A stretch of DNA of 64,000 nt from Streptococcus sp. CF8_St5-11 (GCF_024295625.1 NZ_JANCOJ010000006.1:1-64000); one strand, 5' to 3'; positions 1 to 9,206 are shown, counted from the stretch's first letter. The notes: a model not told the origin generated them from the sequence alone. Made by a program: numbers and translations.

Positions 1-2
1 TT

Positions 3-458
3 TTAAAGATGATACAAATCTTCTACAATGGCGGCTACTTTTTTAATATCTCCCAACATCCCCCGCATTTCAAAATCGGCTAACATAGGGAAACCAAAGC
101 GTTGGCTGTATTGCTTAGCGGTTAAACAATATTGATTGTTAAAATTCCGATTGCCTGATCCAACCACTCCTAAGCACTTGCTGGCGTTGCCTCCGTAAGC
201 AATAAAATCTGCGACATCTGTCGTCAAAATTTCCACATCGCCATTGTCAACACCATTTCCACCCTCCAAATAGGTTGGCAAAAAAGTAATAAAAGGATTG
301 GTCATTTCAAAGAAGGGCTGGCCCTCTTTGACTAGGTCTTTCACATGAACTTTCTCGATTTCAAGTCCGGGATGGGCCTCCAGCAAATAGTCACTTAAAC
401 GGCGGACAAAACTCTCTGTATTCCCACTCAGACTAATATAAACAAAGGATACTTTCAT
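3..458 (-). CDS. nrdI: NrdI flavodoxin-like protein (class Ib ribonucleotide reductase activator)
   Basis: The 151-residue product is a small flavodoxin-fold protein. Its N-terminus carries a phosphate-loop-like stretch (SLSGNTESF, about residues 9-17), and it has the NrdI-typical GSGNRNFNNQYC segment around residues 101-112. NrdI proteins bind FMN and supply the oxidant that builds the Mn(III)2-tyrosyl radical cofactor of NrdF. The gene is complete: its stop codon lies at the very edge of the window, so any downstream nrd gene would be outside. A gene for a four-helix membrane protein lies upstream on the same strand. Family assignment rests on length and motif; streptococci can carry more than one NrdI-like protein, so pairing with a particular NrdEF is not shown. 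Confidence 0.85.
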   Translation of the reverse strand: MKVSFVYISLSGNTESFVRRLSDYLLEAHPGLEIEKVHVKDLVKEGQPFFEMTNPFITFLPTYLEGGNGVDNGDVEILTTDVADFIAYGGNASKCLGVVGSGNRNFNNQYCLTAKQYSQRFGFPMLADFEMRGMLGDIKKVAAIVEDLYHL

Positions 459-477
459 CTTTTTTCTCCAATCAAGA

Positions 478-502
478 AGCTCTCTTATCCTCTAAGAGAG
501 CT
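478..502 (-). terminator. Hairpin terminator after the small membrane protein gene
   Basis: Perfect 10-bp stem (478-487 with 493-502) with a 5-nt loop, sitting between the stop of the membrane protein gene and nrdI. The U-tract on the minus strand is weak, so read-through into nrdI is possible. Confidence 0.55.
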
Positions 503-519
503 CCATTCAAACTTATCTA

Positions 520-1035
520 TTATGCCCTAGCTTGAGCTTTTCTCAAACGCAAGGTTTTATACAAAACAATTCCAAGGAAGAGAAGAGATAAAGCAGTCAA
601 GAGCAACAAAGCAATGGACGAAGATGCCAGATATCGTTGGCGAAGCGCTGAGTTTGAAAAACTAGCTAATAGTGGACGCCCTGCAAAATAATTATAGCAA
701 GAGAAGGCTTGACTTAACAAAATCTGCCCCATATAAGTATAATGTGCTATTAACAGATCCTGCTTCATAAAGAGGAAATAGAAAGTTGCCAGTAAAGCAA
801 TCAGAATCAGGGAAACAAATAAAAAGGTTAATGGAGACTGATTGAGTTGGGCTGATTTCTCATAATATGTCACATAGTCAGCCTTGTCTTGAGCCGTTGT
901 TAAACCAAGTTGTTTCGCAAAATCATCTGTCAACTCAAAACTCTTTGAAGCTCCAAAGGTTGAGACAGCTGATGTTAGGGTTCCAACCGTAGAGAAAAAT
1001 AACAGGATGTAAAGATAGATAGGTTTCTTTTTCAT
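520..1035 (-). CDS. Small polytopic membrane protein of unknown function
   Basis: The product has 171 residues. I see four hydrophobic segments, roughly at residues 6-25, 65-90, 95-115 and 135-160, and a basic C-terminal tail rich in Arg/Lys, which suggests a cytoplasmic C-terminus. A polar loop (about residues 30-65) separates the first two helices. I do not recognise the family with certainty; similar streptococcal proteins are usually left as hypothetical membrane proteins. It has its own promoter and a hairpin terminator, so it looks monocistronic. The ATG is preceded by AAAGGAG at good spacing. An inverted repeat overlaps the -35 box, hinting at regulation. Confidence 0.75.
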   Translation of the reverse strand: MKKKPIYLYILLFFSTVGTLTSAVSTFGASKSFELTDDFAKQLGLTTAQDKADYVTYYEKSAQLNQSPLTFLFVSLILIALLATFYFLFMKQDLLIAHYTYMGQILLSQAFSCYNYFAGRPLLASFSNSALRQRYLASSSIALLLLTALSLLFLGIVLYKTLRLRKAQARA

Positions 1036-1063
1036 ACAAACTCCTTTTCATTTCTTACACCCT

Positions 1064-1092
1064 ATTATATCGCGATACAGATAGAAAGGCAA
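1064..1092 (-). promoter_or_regulatory. Sigma-A-type promoter of the small membrane protein gene
   Basis: On the minus strand TTGCCT (1087-1092) and TATAAT (1064-1069) are separated by exactly 17 bp, about 30 bp upstream of the start codon. The -35 hexamer is also one arm of an inverted repeat (1087-1121). Confidence 0.65.
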
Positions 1093-1121
1093 GCGCCTCA
1101 AAACCGTGGAAGCACTTGCCT
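1087..1121. repeat. Inverted repeat overlapping a -35 box
   Basis: Arms AGGCAAGCGC (1087-1096) and GCACTTGCCT (1112-1121) match at 9 of 10 positions around a 15-nt spacer. The arm nearest the gene is the -35 region of the membrane protein promoter. It could be an operator, or an RNA hairpin for transcripts entering from upstream; no strong U-tract follows. Confidence 0.5.
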
Positions 1122-1391
1122 GATCACTGATACGTTCAAATGAAATTCATTTGGAAAAGTAATGTGTGCAAAAGATGAAAAGCCATCGCAACTGTATCAT
1201 TGGAATGATTAGAGATATAACGGAGTCCTATAAACTTTCATTCGAACACCACCAGTATACCTCATTCTCTTCTTCTTGTGTCATCCATTTCTATTCTGCT
1301 TCATTTCGACACGATTTGGTCTATAAAAGCCATTTCCTCTCCTTATCCAAAAACTATTCTGTTCTATTTCTCAACTATTTGGTCATCACTC

Positions 1392-1425
1392 CATCAAAAA
1401 AGCCAGAAGGACTTGCCTTCTGACT
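1392..1425 (-). terminator. Rho-independent terminator of the adhesin gene
   Basis: Stem 1401-1410/1416-1425 (AGAAGG core, 9-10 pairs with one wobble), loop of 5 nt, followed on the minus strand by a run of six U. It lies 37 bp past the adhesin stop codon. Confidence 0.8.
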
Positions 1426-1461
1426 TTCTTTATTTAGATGAATGAACGAAAGAAACAAGAA

Positions 1462-4290
1462 TTAATCTTCTTTTTTCTTGCGTGCAAGACCCAATCCAAG
1501 CAATCCAGCCATCGCACCTGCAAGAACAGCTGCAGTTGAGCTTTCTGTACCTGTATTTGGAAGCGCAGGTGTTTGTGGTTGCGCAGCCTGTACAGGTTGT
1601 TCCGGAACTTCAGGAGTTGGTTCGGTTGGAACCTCTGGAGTTGGTGGAACGATTGGTGTAGGTGGAACAATTGGTGTTGGTGGGTTGTATGGAGTTGGTG
1701 GAGTTGGAGGAACTGGTGTTGGTGGGGTTGGAATATCTGTTTCCGTTACCACTTTATTCTTATGCCATTTCACTTCAGCTTCCGGTTTCACCGGATTCGT
1801 ATTTGGAACGACTTCAGGAGTTGGTGGGGTTGGAGCTTTTGGTGGAGTTGGAGCTTTTGGTTCCTCCACATCGACCGTAATCACAGTGTAGTTAGGTGCT
1901 GTTGGCGGAGTTGGTGATTTAGGTTCTTCAGGTTTACTTGGCTCTGCTGGCACTTCCACAACTGTTGGTGTTGGTGGAGTTGGAGCCTTTGGTTCTGTTG
2001 GTTTTGTTGGCTCTTTCGGTTTTTCTCCTGGCTCTTTAGGAAGACCTACATTTGAGTTGATGGCAAACCAATAAACCGTTGGTTGACCAGCCGCATTGGC
2101 ACCATTAGCCGTAAAGACTAAGTGTCCATCTGACATCTTCAAGCCTGCTCCACCATAATAGAGGTATGGAGAAGATGGATTATCCCAACCTTCAAGAGTT
2201 GTTGAAGATTCACCGTTAAAGACAGAGCCATGTTCAATATATTGGTTATCTTTAAAGGAAGTCACTTCTTTAGTAGCAGCATCATAAGAAACACTTGAGT
2301 TTGGAATTGGAATAAATTTATTATTTCCAACATTTACAGACTCTTGGTGTTCCACGTTTTCAAATTTCTTCTTAGGCGTGAACGTAATTTGACCTGTAGT
2401 TGCATCTACTTTGTATGATCCGATAACATCATCCTTACCTTCAAAGGTAAATTCTTCTGTACCAATAGAATGAACACTTCCTGAACCCGAAGCATTTACA
2501 GTTAACGCATCCGTTACTTCTTCCTTCTCAGGTGTCGTACCAGGAACCCATTTACCTGTGTCATCTTTAACATAACCATATTTCTGAGTCACAATTTTGA
2601 GAGGGTTGTCTGCTGAAATGGAAACAGTTGCAGTACCAAAGTCTGCTTTTCCTGTTTTAACCTTCACTTCATTGTTTTCAATGCTCATGGATGAACCATC
2701 TGCATATGGATCCCAAGTTCCACGAACAGTGTTGCCATTTTTATCTTTGGCTTCTACTGTAAGGGCACGAGGTTTGTCTCCACTATCGACATAGGAAGCA
2801 CCTGTCCAGTGGTTGAGCGAGTTCAAAGCGACAATGGCATTGCGTTGAGTCAAATCAAATTTATTGCCATCACCATCATAGAATTCAACATCGACAGCAA
2901 CCTTAACGGGTTTGTTTTGGTCGGTTGAAGCTCCGACTGTCATGGTTACCGTTGGATCTGCGTTGACTGCTGCAATCCCTTTGCCATCATTTGATGGAAG
3001 ACTTAAAATCTCATAACGGTAAATCACACGTTTGATTGGATGCATATCCGTATTTTCACGCATGCTGGACTGATTCAAGTTATCATAAGTAACGACAAAT
3101 TTATCGCCTTCTTTCACTTGAATGTACTCAGTTTCATTATTGGCCCAAGGACTAGTTGCTACAATATCTGAAGCTTCCAATTTATTAGAATCATATTGAT
3201 GGACATTGCTTGTATTTAAACGAGCTTGAGCATCACGAGTAAGATAAGTGCTGATGCCGTCAATGGTGTGAGTTGCACCACCTTCACGTTGGAAGGTCAA
3301 ATCTTGAACAGTTGAAACATTTTTAAGGTCAGCATACGCATTGTCTGTCATATATTTGTCGTATGCTTGTTTCGCGTCCGTATATTGTTTTTTGGCAACT
3401 TCGTATTCAGCTAATTTCTTTTGATAAGCAATATAATCATTTTCGTACTGTACTTTTTCTACATTGTATTTTGCAAGATCAGCTTCGTATTGAGCCTTAG
3501 CAGCATCTTCTTCTGCCTTCTTCGCTACCAATTGATCATAAGCTGCTTTATCTTTATCGTATTGCGCTTTCTTAGTTTGGTATTCTTGTAAATCTTTGTC
3601 ATATTGCGCTTTAGCTGTATTGTAAACAGCCATTTCTGCATCATACTTAGCCTTGGCATCTGCATTGGCCTTATCGGCTGCTGCTTTTTCGGCTACTTTG
3701 GCATCGTAGGCTGCTTTTTTAGTATTGTACTCTTCTAAAGCTTTATCATAAGCTGCCTTTTCCTGATTGTACTTTGCTGTTTTCTTTTGGTAATCTGCTT
3801 CCGCATCCGCATTTCTCTTTTCAATCAATGTGATTTCTTGAGATTTTGCTTCATACTCGGCTTTGGCCTTTTTGTAGTTTTCAACGACTGTGTTGATTTC
3901 AGCTGTTTGGGCTTTATTATCTGCTTCTGCTACTGCGATAGATGGTTGGACTTTTTCAGCTTCTTCTGTAACGGTCACACCTTCTGTAGCTGCATCAGCT
4001 TTTGCTTTTTCAAGTTCTGGTGATTCTACATAAGTCGTTGTAACTGTTTTATTTCCTTCTACCACAGTTGTAGATGTCAACTTAGAACTTGTTGCAACAG
4101 CTGCATCGCTTGTTGCTGTATCCGTAGTAGTCGCTTCAGTTGCAGGCGCTGTTGCCTCATCTGCTTTCACTTCTGCTCCGTAGGTATTGACAGTAGCCAA
4201 TCCAGCGATGGCTAATGAAACAACACCGACTGATAACTTACGAATTGAAAATTTTTCCTGCTTCGAAACATGTTCACGATAGCTTTTCAT
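1462..4290 (-). CDS. LPXTG cell-wall-anchored adhesin with GbpC/antigen I/II V-type domain
   Basis: A secreted, sortase-anchored surface protein of about 942 residues. In order: a YSIRK-type signal peptide (FSIRKLSVG motif near residue 15); an Ala/Lys/Tyr-rich coiled-coil region (about 140-315) of imperfect repeats like AAYDKA..EY, resembling the A-repeats of antigen I/II; a GbpC/Spa V-type lectin-like region (about 335-735); a Pro-rich region (about 738-905) with PTPP repeats; and LPNTG (about 910) followed by a hydrophobic segment and KKKED. Compared with full antigen I/II proteins it lacks the large C-terminal domains, so it is closer to GbpC-like proteins that bind glucan or salivary glycoproteins; the ligand is not known. 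ATG at 4290 is preferred; an upstream TTG at 4296 is only 4 nt from the AAGGAG. Monocistronic. Confidence 0.88.
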   Translation of the reverse strand: MKSYREHVSKQEKFSIRKLSVGVVSLAIAGLATVNTYGAEVKADEATAPATEATTTDTATSDAAVATSSKLTSTTVVEGNKTVTTTYVESPELEKAKADAATEGVTVTEEAEKVQPSIAVAEADNKAQTAEINTVVENYKKAKAEYEAKSQEITLIEKRNADAEADYQKKTAKYNQEKAAYDKALEEYNTKKAAYDAKVAEKAAADKANADAKAKYDAEMAVYNTAKAQYDKDLQEYQTKKAQYDKDKAAYDQLVAKKAEEDAAKAQYEADLAKYNVEKVQYENDYIAYQKKLAEYEVAKKQYTDAKQAYDKYMTDNAYADLKNVSTVQDLTFQREGGATHTIDGISTYLTRDAQARLNTSNVHQYDSNKLEASDIVATSPWANNETEYIQVKEGDKFVVTYDNLNQSSMRENTDMHPIKRVIYRYEILSLPSNDGKGIAAVNADPTVTMTVGASTDQNKPVKVAVDVEFYDGDGNKFDLTQRNAIVALNSLNHWTGASYVDSGDKPRALTVEAKDKNGNTVRGTWDPYADGSSMSIENNEVKVKTGKADFGTATVSISADNPLKIVTQKYGYVKDDTGKWVPGTTPEKEEVTDALTVNASGSGSVHSIGTEEFTFEGKDDVIGSYKVDATTGQITFTPKKKFENVEHQESVNVGNNKFIPIPNSSVSYDAATKEVTSFKDNQYIEHGSVFNGESSTTLEGWDNPSSPYLYYGGAGLKMSDGHLVFTANGANAAGQPTVYWFAINSNVGLPKEPGEKPKEPTKPTEPKAPTPPTPTVVEVPAEPSKPEEPKSPTPPTAPNYTVITVDVEEPKAPTPPKAPTPPTPEVVPNTNPVKPEAEVKWHKNKVVTETDIPTPPTPVPPTPPTPYNPPTPIVPPTPIVPPTPEVPTEPTPEVPEQPVQAAQPQTPALPNTGTESSTAAVLAGAMAGLLGLGLARKKKED

Positions 4291-4364
4291 TTTCAAAACT
4301 CTCCTTTTTATGTTTAAAAAAATCTCACTGTAGAGGCAAAAATATGCTACTTTCAGTTAAATCT

Positions 4365-4373
4365 ATTGTATCA
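4365..4373 (-). promoter_or_regulatory. Extended -10 promoter candidate for the adhesin gene
   Basis: On the minus strand TG-A-TACAAT (TG at 4372-4373, hexamer 4365-4370) lies about 75 bp upstream of the start codon. No good -35 box is present, as usual for extended -10 promoters. The implied leader is about 70 nt. Confidence 0.45.
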
Positions 4374-4932
4374 CAATCAACCATTTTAAAATATTTGTTG
4401 ATTTAATTTTTTATTTTACTTTAAAGATATAACAACTTGAAACGCCAAACTTTCAAGTTCTTCTTCATCTTTTGGTTGAAAATATATGTAAACAGGTTTG
4501 AAAAAACCTTTATTTTCAAAGGTTTTCAAGCCGCTTTCTCTTTTTGTAAATTTCACCGGAAGGCTTTTTTAGGGGAAGTATTTTTTTATACCAATAGATT
4601 AGATTTGAAGGTTGAAATGAAAAATTATGTAACATTTTCCCTTTTTAGGTCCGTAAAATTCAAAAAAACAACAAATTTTAAGGAATCAGCCATTGCTTGA
4701 AACCCCTTACCTAGACCTTAGTTAGAGCTATTTTTTGGGGGCGGTTATTCCCTTTTATTTCGAAAAACGGGCACATCGTTTTTTCTTTTTCGATGTCTCC
4801 TTCACTTTATTTCAGAAAGAAACATGAAAATCAAGGGCAAATTGAAAGAAAATCTCCTCCCACACTCATGCACCATCTGTAGCTACGCTCCTCCCAATCT
4901 CTAGTCCTTTCCAATTTCCTCCCCCAATTCTA

Positions 4933-4966
4933 TAAAAAAAGACCAAGGTCCTAAGAACCTTGGTCT
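4933..4966 (-). terminator. Terminator of the malQ-malP transcript
   Basis: Perfect 10-bp stem (4940-4949 with 4957-4966; AGACCAAGGT) with a 7-nt loop, followed on the minus strand by a run of U (plus-strand A-run 4934-4940). It starts 13 bp beyond the phosphorylase stop codon. Confidence 0.9.
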
Positions 4967-4978
4967 AATAACTAGTGA

Positions 4979-7237
4979 TTAGTTTAAGTGCCAGATATCT
5001 TCGTTGTACTGAGCGATCGTACGGTCAGATGAGAAGAATCCTGCTTTCGCAATGTTAACGATGACTTGATCCAACCATGCATCACGGTCTTCGTAGTCAG
5101 CCAACATGCGTTCTTTTGTTACAATATAGTCTTCCAAATCAAGAAGAGTCATGAACCAGTCTTTGTTGATCAATTCATTGTGAAGACGAGTCAAGCGTTC
5201 TTTGTCCCCAACAGCAAGAACGGCATCGCTGACGATGAAGTCTACCAATGGTTTGATGGCTTCACGTTCATAGAAGTCTGCTGATTTGTATGCTGATTTA
5301 GCGTAAAGATCGATAACTATTTCTGAATCTTCACCGAAGATATAGATGTTGTCACGTCCAACCAATTCAGCGATTTCCACGTTAGCTCCATCCATCGTAC
5401 CAAGTGTCAATGCACCATTCAACATGAATTTCATGTTACCAGTACCTGAAGCTTCTTTCGAAGCAAGAGAGATTTGCTCAGAAATATCGCTAGCTGGGAT
5501 CAAGTAGCTTGCAGCAGTTACGTTGTAGTTTTCTACCATAACAACTTGCAAGTGTGGAGCTACTGCTGGATCGTTTGCAATCACTTCAGACAAGCAAAGG
5601 ATCAAGTGGATGATATCTTGTGCAATAGTGTAGGCAGGAGCTGCTTTACCACCAAAGAGAACAGTGATTGGACGAGCAGGGATATTTCCAGCTTTAATGT
5701 CCAAGTATTTGTGGATCACATACAAAGCGTTCATTTGTTGACGTTTGTATTCGTGAAGACGTTTGATTTGGGTATCAAAGATAGAATTTGGATTGATTTC
5801 CACACCTTGATGGTCTTTCAAGAAACGAGCCAATTTGCGTTTGTTGTGAGACTTGATGTTTTCCAATTTTGCTTTGACGGCATCTTTATCTTCATAAGAA
5901 AGAAGGTCTTCCAATTTAGATGCGTCATGGTGCCAGTCACGTCCGAGGATATCATCCAAGTAGTGTGACAAGGTTGGGTTGGCATGCATGAGCCAACGAC
6001 GGAAAGTGATACCGTTTGTTTTATTGTTGAATTTTTCAGGGTAAATATCGTAGAAGGCTTTCAACTCAGAATTCTTCAAGATTTCTGTGTGAAGTGCAGC
6101 AACCCCGTTTACGCTAAATCCATAGTGGATATCCATGTGTGCCATGTGTACGCGATCATTCTCATCGATGATTTGAACAGCTGGATCTTTGTATTCAGCG
6201 CGAACACGGCGGTCCAATTCTTCAATGATTGGAACTAAGTGAGGAACCACTTCTTGTAAGAATTCAAGTGGCCATTTTTCAAGGGCTTCTGCAAGGATTG
6301 TGTGGTTAGTGTAAGCCGTCATGCTACGAACGATAGAGATGGCTTCATCCATTCCAATACCACGTTCTGTCAAAAGACGGATCAATTCAGGGATGACCAT
6401 TGAGGGGTGAGTATCGTTGATTTGGACAACAGCATAGTCAGCAAGGTCATGCAAGTTGCTTCCTTTTTCGATGGCTTCGTCGATGATCAATTGTGCACCG
6501 TTTGATACCATGAAGTATTGTTGGAAGATACGGAGCAATTCCCCTTGACGGTTACTATCATCTGGGTACAAGAAGAGGGTCAAGTTGCGAGCGATATCTG
6601 TCTTGTCAAAGTTAATACCATCTTCAATAATAGATGAATCAACTGAATCCAAGTCGAACAAACGCAAACGGTTCTTGGTATCAATCTTGTAACCAGGGAC
6701 ATCGATATCATAAAGGGTAGAAGTCAATGTGAAGTGTGCAAATGGCACTTGGTAGCTACGGCTTGAACGAACGAGCCAGCTTTGGTCAGTCAACCATGCG
6801 TTTGGAATCGTTTCTTGTTGGTTGTTTTTAAGGACTTGTTGGAACAAACCAAAGTGGTAGTTCAAACCAACCCCATCCCCTGTCAAACCAAGGCTTGAGA
6901 TAGAGTCGATAAAGCAGGCTGCCAAACGTCCCAAACCACCGTTACCAAGTGATGGTTCCAATTCCACTTCTTCGACTTCGATCAAGTCTTTACCAGCATC
7001 TGACAATTCTTTTTTGACATCGTCGTAAAGACCCAAGTTGATCAAGTTATTCGACAAGAGTTTACCGATCAAGAACTCAGCTGATATGTAGTAAACTTTC
7101 TTCTTACCAGTATTGATTTTCTTTTGGGCACTTGCTTGCTTGGTGTAATTAAGCAAAGCAATGTACAATTCTTCATTTGAACATTCTGCAATTGTTTTTT
7201 GATGATGATCAATCACATATTTTTGTAATGATTCCAT
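4979..7237 (-). CDS. malP: Maltodextrin (glycogen-type) phosphorylase
   Basis: The 752-residue product is a GT35 phosphorylase that releases glucose-1-phosphate from alpha-1,4-glucans using phosphate and pyridoxal phosphate. The hallmark segment [16 protein letters not shown] is present; Lys603 in it is the predicted PLP Schiff-base residue. The [15 protein letters not shown] stretch near residue 95 is also typical. The length is shorter than E. coli MalP (about 800 residues), as in other streptococci. It lies 43 bp downstream of malQ on the same strand, so the two form a malQ-malP operon controlled from the divergent mal promoter region. The product works in the cytosol on maltodextrins imported by MalXCD and trimmed by MalQ. 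It could equally be called glgP; the context favours the maltodextrin role. Confidence 0.95.
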   Translation of the reverse strand: MESLQKYVIDHHQKTIAECSNEELYIALLNYTKQASAQKKINTGKKKVYYISAEFLIGKLLSNNLINLGLYDDVKKELSDAGKDLIEVEEVELEPSLGNGGLGRLAACFIDSISSLGLTGDGVGLNYHFGLFQQVLKNNQQETIPNAWLTDQSWLVRSSRSYQVPFAHFTLTSTLYDIDVPGYKIDTKNRLRLFDLDSVDSSIIEDGINFDKTDIARNLTLFLYPDDSNRQGELLRIFQQYFMVSNGAQLIIDEAIEKGSNLHDLADYAVVQINDTHPSMVIPELIRLLTERGIGMDEAISIVRSMTAYTNHTILAEALEKWPLEFLQEVVPHLVPIIEELDRRVRAEYKDPAVQIIDENDRVHMAHMDIHYGFSVNGVAALHTEILKNSELKAFYDIYPEKFNNKTNGITFRRWLMHANPTLSHYLDDILGRDWHHDASKLEDLLSYEDKDAVKAKLENIKSHNKRKLARFLKDHQGVEINPNSIFDTQIKRLHEYKRQQMNALYVIHKYLDIKAGNIPARPITVLFGGKAAPAYTIAQDIIHLILCLSEVIANDPAVAPHLQVVMVENYNVTAASYLIPASDISEQISLASKEASGTGNMKFMLNGALTLGTMDGANVEIAELVGRDNIYIFGEDSEIVIDLYAKSAYKSADFYEREAIKPLVDFIVSDAVLAVGDKERLTRLHNELINKDWFMTLLDLEDYIVTKERMLADYEDRDAWLDQVIVNIAKAGFFSSDRTIAQYNEDIWHLN

Positions 7238-7280
7238 GTTTTAAAGTCTCCTTTGTTTCAACAATTTTAATAGGGAAAGA

Positions 7281-8810
7281 TTATTTTTCTGCTTTCTTAA
7301 CTTCTTTTTTCAAATCTTTGTTTTCACGACGATAGATCGTTGTGAAATCAAGCAATTCTTGCTCAACAGCTGGAGTCAATTGATCCGCTGTCATCCGCCA
7401 TGACCAGTTACCACCAAGAGTTGATGGGAAGTTCATCCGAGCTGAGCCATCTAACTCAAGCAAGTCTTGCATCGTAGCAATCGCCATGAAGCTGACGGAA
7501 GCAAAGACGGTGCGAAGCATAGCATGCGGTACAGATTCGTACTCTTTCCGGTTGGTATAACGAGCAAGATACTCACGAGTTGGATCGTCGATTTCATTGC
7601 GGTACCATCCAAGAACTGTGTTGTTATCATGTGTTCCAGTGTACATCACAGAGTTGTTTGGTGCCAAGTGAGGGCTATCGATACTTTCATCGTCAGGATT
7701 GAAGGCAAATTGAAGAATCTTCATTCCTGGGAAGCCAGTGCGTTCACGAAGTTCGATGACTTCGTCTGTCATGAAGCCAAGGTCCTCAGCGATGATGTTC
7801 AAATCACCGAGTTCTTCCTTCACGGCTGCAAAGAGTTTGTAGCCAGGACCTTTGACCCATTTACCTGGTGCTGCAGTTTCAGAACCAGCAGGGATTTCCC
7901 AGTATGATTCGAAACCACGGAAGTGGTCGATCCGAACGATGTCATAGATCTTGAAGCTTTCACGCAAGCGTTCAATCCACCATTGGTAGCCATCTTTGTC
8001 CATTGCTTCCCAGTCATAGATTGGGTTCCCCCAAAGTTGACCAGTTGCTGAGAACTCATCTGGCGGGCATCCTGCAATGCAAGTTGCTTTTCCGTTTTCA
8101 TCTGTTTTGAAGAGATGAGGATTAGCCCACATGTCACTTGAATCTTCCGCTACATAGATTGGCATATCTCCCACAATTTCAATGTGGTGGTCGTTGGCAT
8201 AAGCTTTCAAGGCCAACCATTGTTGGAAGAAGAAGAATTGAGTTACACGATGGTAAGTCAATTGATCAGCCAATTCTTCACGGTATTTAGCCAAAGCTTT
8301 TGGCTCACGCGCACGAATAGCTGCATCTGGCCACTCTGTCCAAGCTTTCAAATCAAAGTGTTCTTTAATAGCCATGTATTCTGCGAAGAGCTCCAACCAA
8401 GAAGCATTGGCTTCGCAAAAGGCTTGGAATTCTTTTTGATCACCTGATTTCAAGAAGTTCGCAACGGCTTTTTCAAGTAGCGGACGACGTTGTTCGAAAA
8501 CCTTTGCATAATCCACTTGAGTAGGATCTTGACCAAAGTCCACTCCTTTAAGGTCTGCTTCTGTCAACAAACCTTGTTCGATCAAAAGATCGAAATCAAT
8601 AAAATGAGTGTTCCCAGCAAAAGCTGAGAAAGATTGGTATGGAGAATCTCCATAACTGGTTGTACCAAGCGGCAAGATTTGCCAGTAACGTTGCTTGGTC
8701 CGAACGAGGAAATCAACAAAATCATATGCTGATTGTCCGAATGATCCGATTCCGTATTGTCCAGGAAGGGAAGAAATGTGCATCAAAACACCACTTTGAC
8801 GTTTTTTCAT
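7281..8810 (-). CDS. malQ: 4-alpha-glucanotransferase (amylomaltase)
   Basis: The 509-residue GH77 enzyme disproportionates short maltodextrins, releasing glucose and building longer chains for the phosphorylase. The three carboxylates of the family can be placed: Asp295 in VRIDHFRG (nucleophile), Glu342 in IAEDLG (acid/base) and Asp395 in GTHDNN (transition-state stabiliser). The N-terminus (SGVLMHISSLPG) is that of bacterial MalQ. It is first in the malQ-malP operon; its start codon is preceded by GAGGTGG. The promoter and a MalR-type operator lie about 140-190 bp upstream, giving a leader of about 158 nt. In relatives this gene is called malM. Confidence 0.95.
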   Translation of the reverse strand: MKKRQSGVLMHISSLPGQYGIGSFGQSAYDFVDFLVRTKQRYWQILPLGTTSYGDSPYQSFSAFAGNTHFIDFDLLIEQGLLTEADLKGVDFGQDPTQVDYAKVFEQRRPLLEKAVANFLKSGDQKEFQAFCEANASWLELFAEYMAIKEHFDLKAWTEWPDAAIRAREPKALAKYREELADQLTYHRVTQFFFFQQWLALKAYANDHHIEIVGDMPIYVAEDSSDMWANPHLFKTDENGKATCIAGCPPDEFSATGQLWGNPIYDWEAMDKDGYQWWIERLRESFKIYDIVRIDHFRGFESYWEIPAGSETAAPGKWVKGPGYKLFAAVKEELGDLNIIAEDLGFMTDEVIELRERTGFPGMKILQFAFNPDDESIDSPHLAPNNSVMYTGTHDNNTVLGWYRNEIDDPTREYLARYTNRKEYESVPHAMLRTVFASVSFMAIATMQDLLELDGSARMNFPSTLGGNWSWRMTADQLTPAVEQELLDFTTIYRRENKDLKKEVKKAEK

Positions 8811-8950
8811 GGGTTACCACCTCTTTTTATTTCTTTGAAGCCTGCGATTCGGTGCACGGTATGGGTATCGTTGCAGAGTCGTATCCAGCTCTCAAGCGGC
8901 TCTACTCTTTGTTAAAATCGAACAGGCGCAACTCAGTTTACGCAATTTTT

Positions 8951-8965
8951 GCGAAAACGTTTGCG
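8951..8965. promoter_or_regulatory. MalR-type operator 1 (malQ side)
   Basis: GCGAAAACGTTTGCG is a near-palindrome around a central CG, as bound by LacI/GalR-family repressors. It covers about +4 to +18 of the predicted malQ transcript. MalR, encoded downstream of malA, is the likely ligand; CcpA is an alternative because its sites look similar. Confidence 0.7.
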
Positions 8966-8974
8966 TACCATGTC

Positions 8975-9003
8975 ATTATAAACTTTTTCCATATTTTCTG
9001 CAA
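8975..9003 (-). promoter_or_regulatory. malQ-malP promoter
   Basis: On the minus strand TTGCAG (8998-9003) and TATAAT (8975-8980) are 17 bp apart. A LacI-family operator lies immediately downstream at 8951-8965, where a bound repressor would block the start of transcription. Confidence 0.8.
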
Positions 9004-9151
9004 GGGGTTTCTTAAAAACTTTTTAACTTTTTTCAGAATGTCCTCACCCCCCTAGTGTATTCTTTCCTTTGCCTAATGTCAACAAATTTAATGTATTTTA
9101 TAGAAGAAAGTTCGGAATTAAAATATTTTTAAAAAATTTTCTCAAAATCAC

Positions 9152-9180
9152 TTGCAAACGTTTTCGCCTTGTGATATACT
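9152..9180 (+). promoter_or_regulatory. malX promoter
   Basis: TTGCAA (9152-9157) and TATACT (9175-9180) are separated by 17 bp, and the -10 box carries the TG-n extension (9172-9173). Operator 2 overlaps the -35 box and spacer; operator 3 follows the start point. Confidence 0.8.
9154..9167. promoter_or_regulatory. MalR/CcpA-type operator 2 (malX -35 region)
   Basis: GCAAACGTTTTCGC. With one flanking T it also fits a catabolite-responsive element except at its last base, so either MalR or CcpA could bind. Its place over the -35 box and spacer predicts repression. Confidence 0.65.
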
Positions 9181-9192
9181 TAAGTCGTTTTA

Positions 9193-9206
9193 GGAAAACG
9201 TTTGTC
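9193..9206. promoter_or_regulatory. MalR-type operator 3 (malX leader)
   Basis: GGAAAACGTTTGTC shares the AAACGTTT core with the other two sites and lies just after the predicted malX transcription start. Confidence 0.6.

Larger units (their letters stand above)
1036..1461. other. Gene-poor region between membrane protein and adhesin genes
   Basis: This stretch holds the membrane protein promoter, the inverted repeat at 1087-1121, a second palindrome at 1137-1153 (CAAATGAA/TTCATTTG) and the adhesin terminator at 1392-1425. Between about 1155 and 1390 I find no convincing gene. An 85-codon plus-strand frame there lacks a plausible ribosome binding site and runs into the terminator hairpin. 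Confidence 0.6.
4291..4978. other. Long gene-free interval upstream of the adhesin
   Basis: About 690 bp of AT-rich DNA. It holds the adhesin RBS and promoter, a hairpin at 4504-4527 (AAAACCTTT/AAAGGTTTT) without a clear terminator context, and the phosphorylase terminator at 4933-4966. Plus-strand frames here encode Phe/Lys-rich sequence with no ribosome binding site and look non-coding. The unusual length may mean an extended regulatory region or a decayed gene, but I recognise no remnant. Confidence 0.5.

Noticed and set aside
1166..1423. 85-codon plus-strand open frame
   Set aside because: No ribosome binding site, low-complexity translation, and it runs through the adhesin terminator hairpin.
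1478..1917. Gly/Val- and Trp-rich frames opposite the adhesin Pro-rich region
   Set aside because: They arise from the reverse complement of PTPP repeats.
4437..4700. 87-codon plus-strand frame in the long intergenic region
   Set aside because: Phe/Lys-rich, no RBS or homology recognised; AT-rich spacer can produce it by chance.
5474..5968. 164-codon frame antisense to malP
   Set aside because: Shadow of a highly conserved coding sequence; composition rich in Phe/Cys/His, no RBS.
8811..8830. GGTGGTAACC near the malQ start resembling a T-box core
   Set aside because: It lacks the AGGGTGG-ACCGCG context and a stem I; it is simply the malQ RBS.
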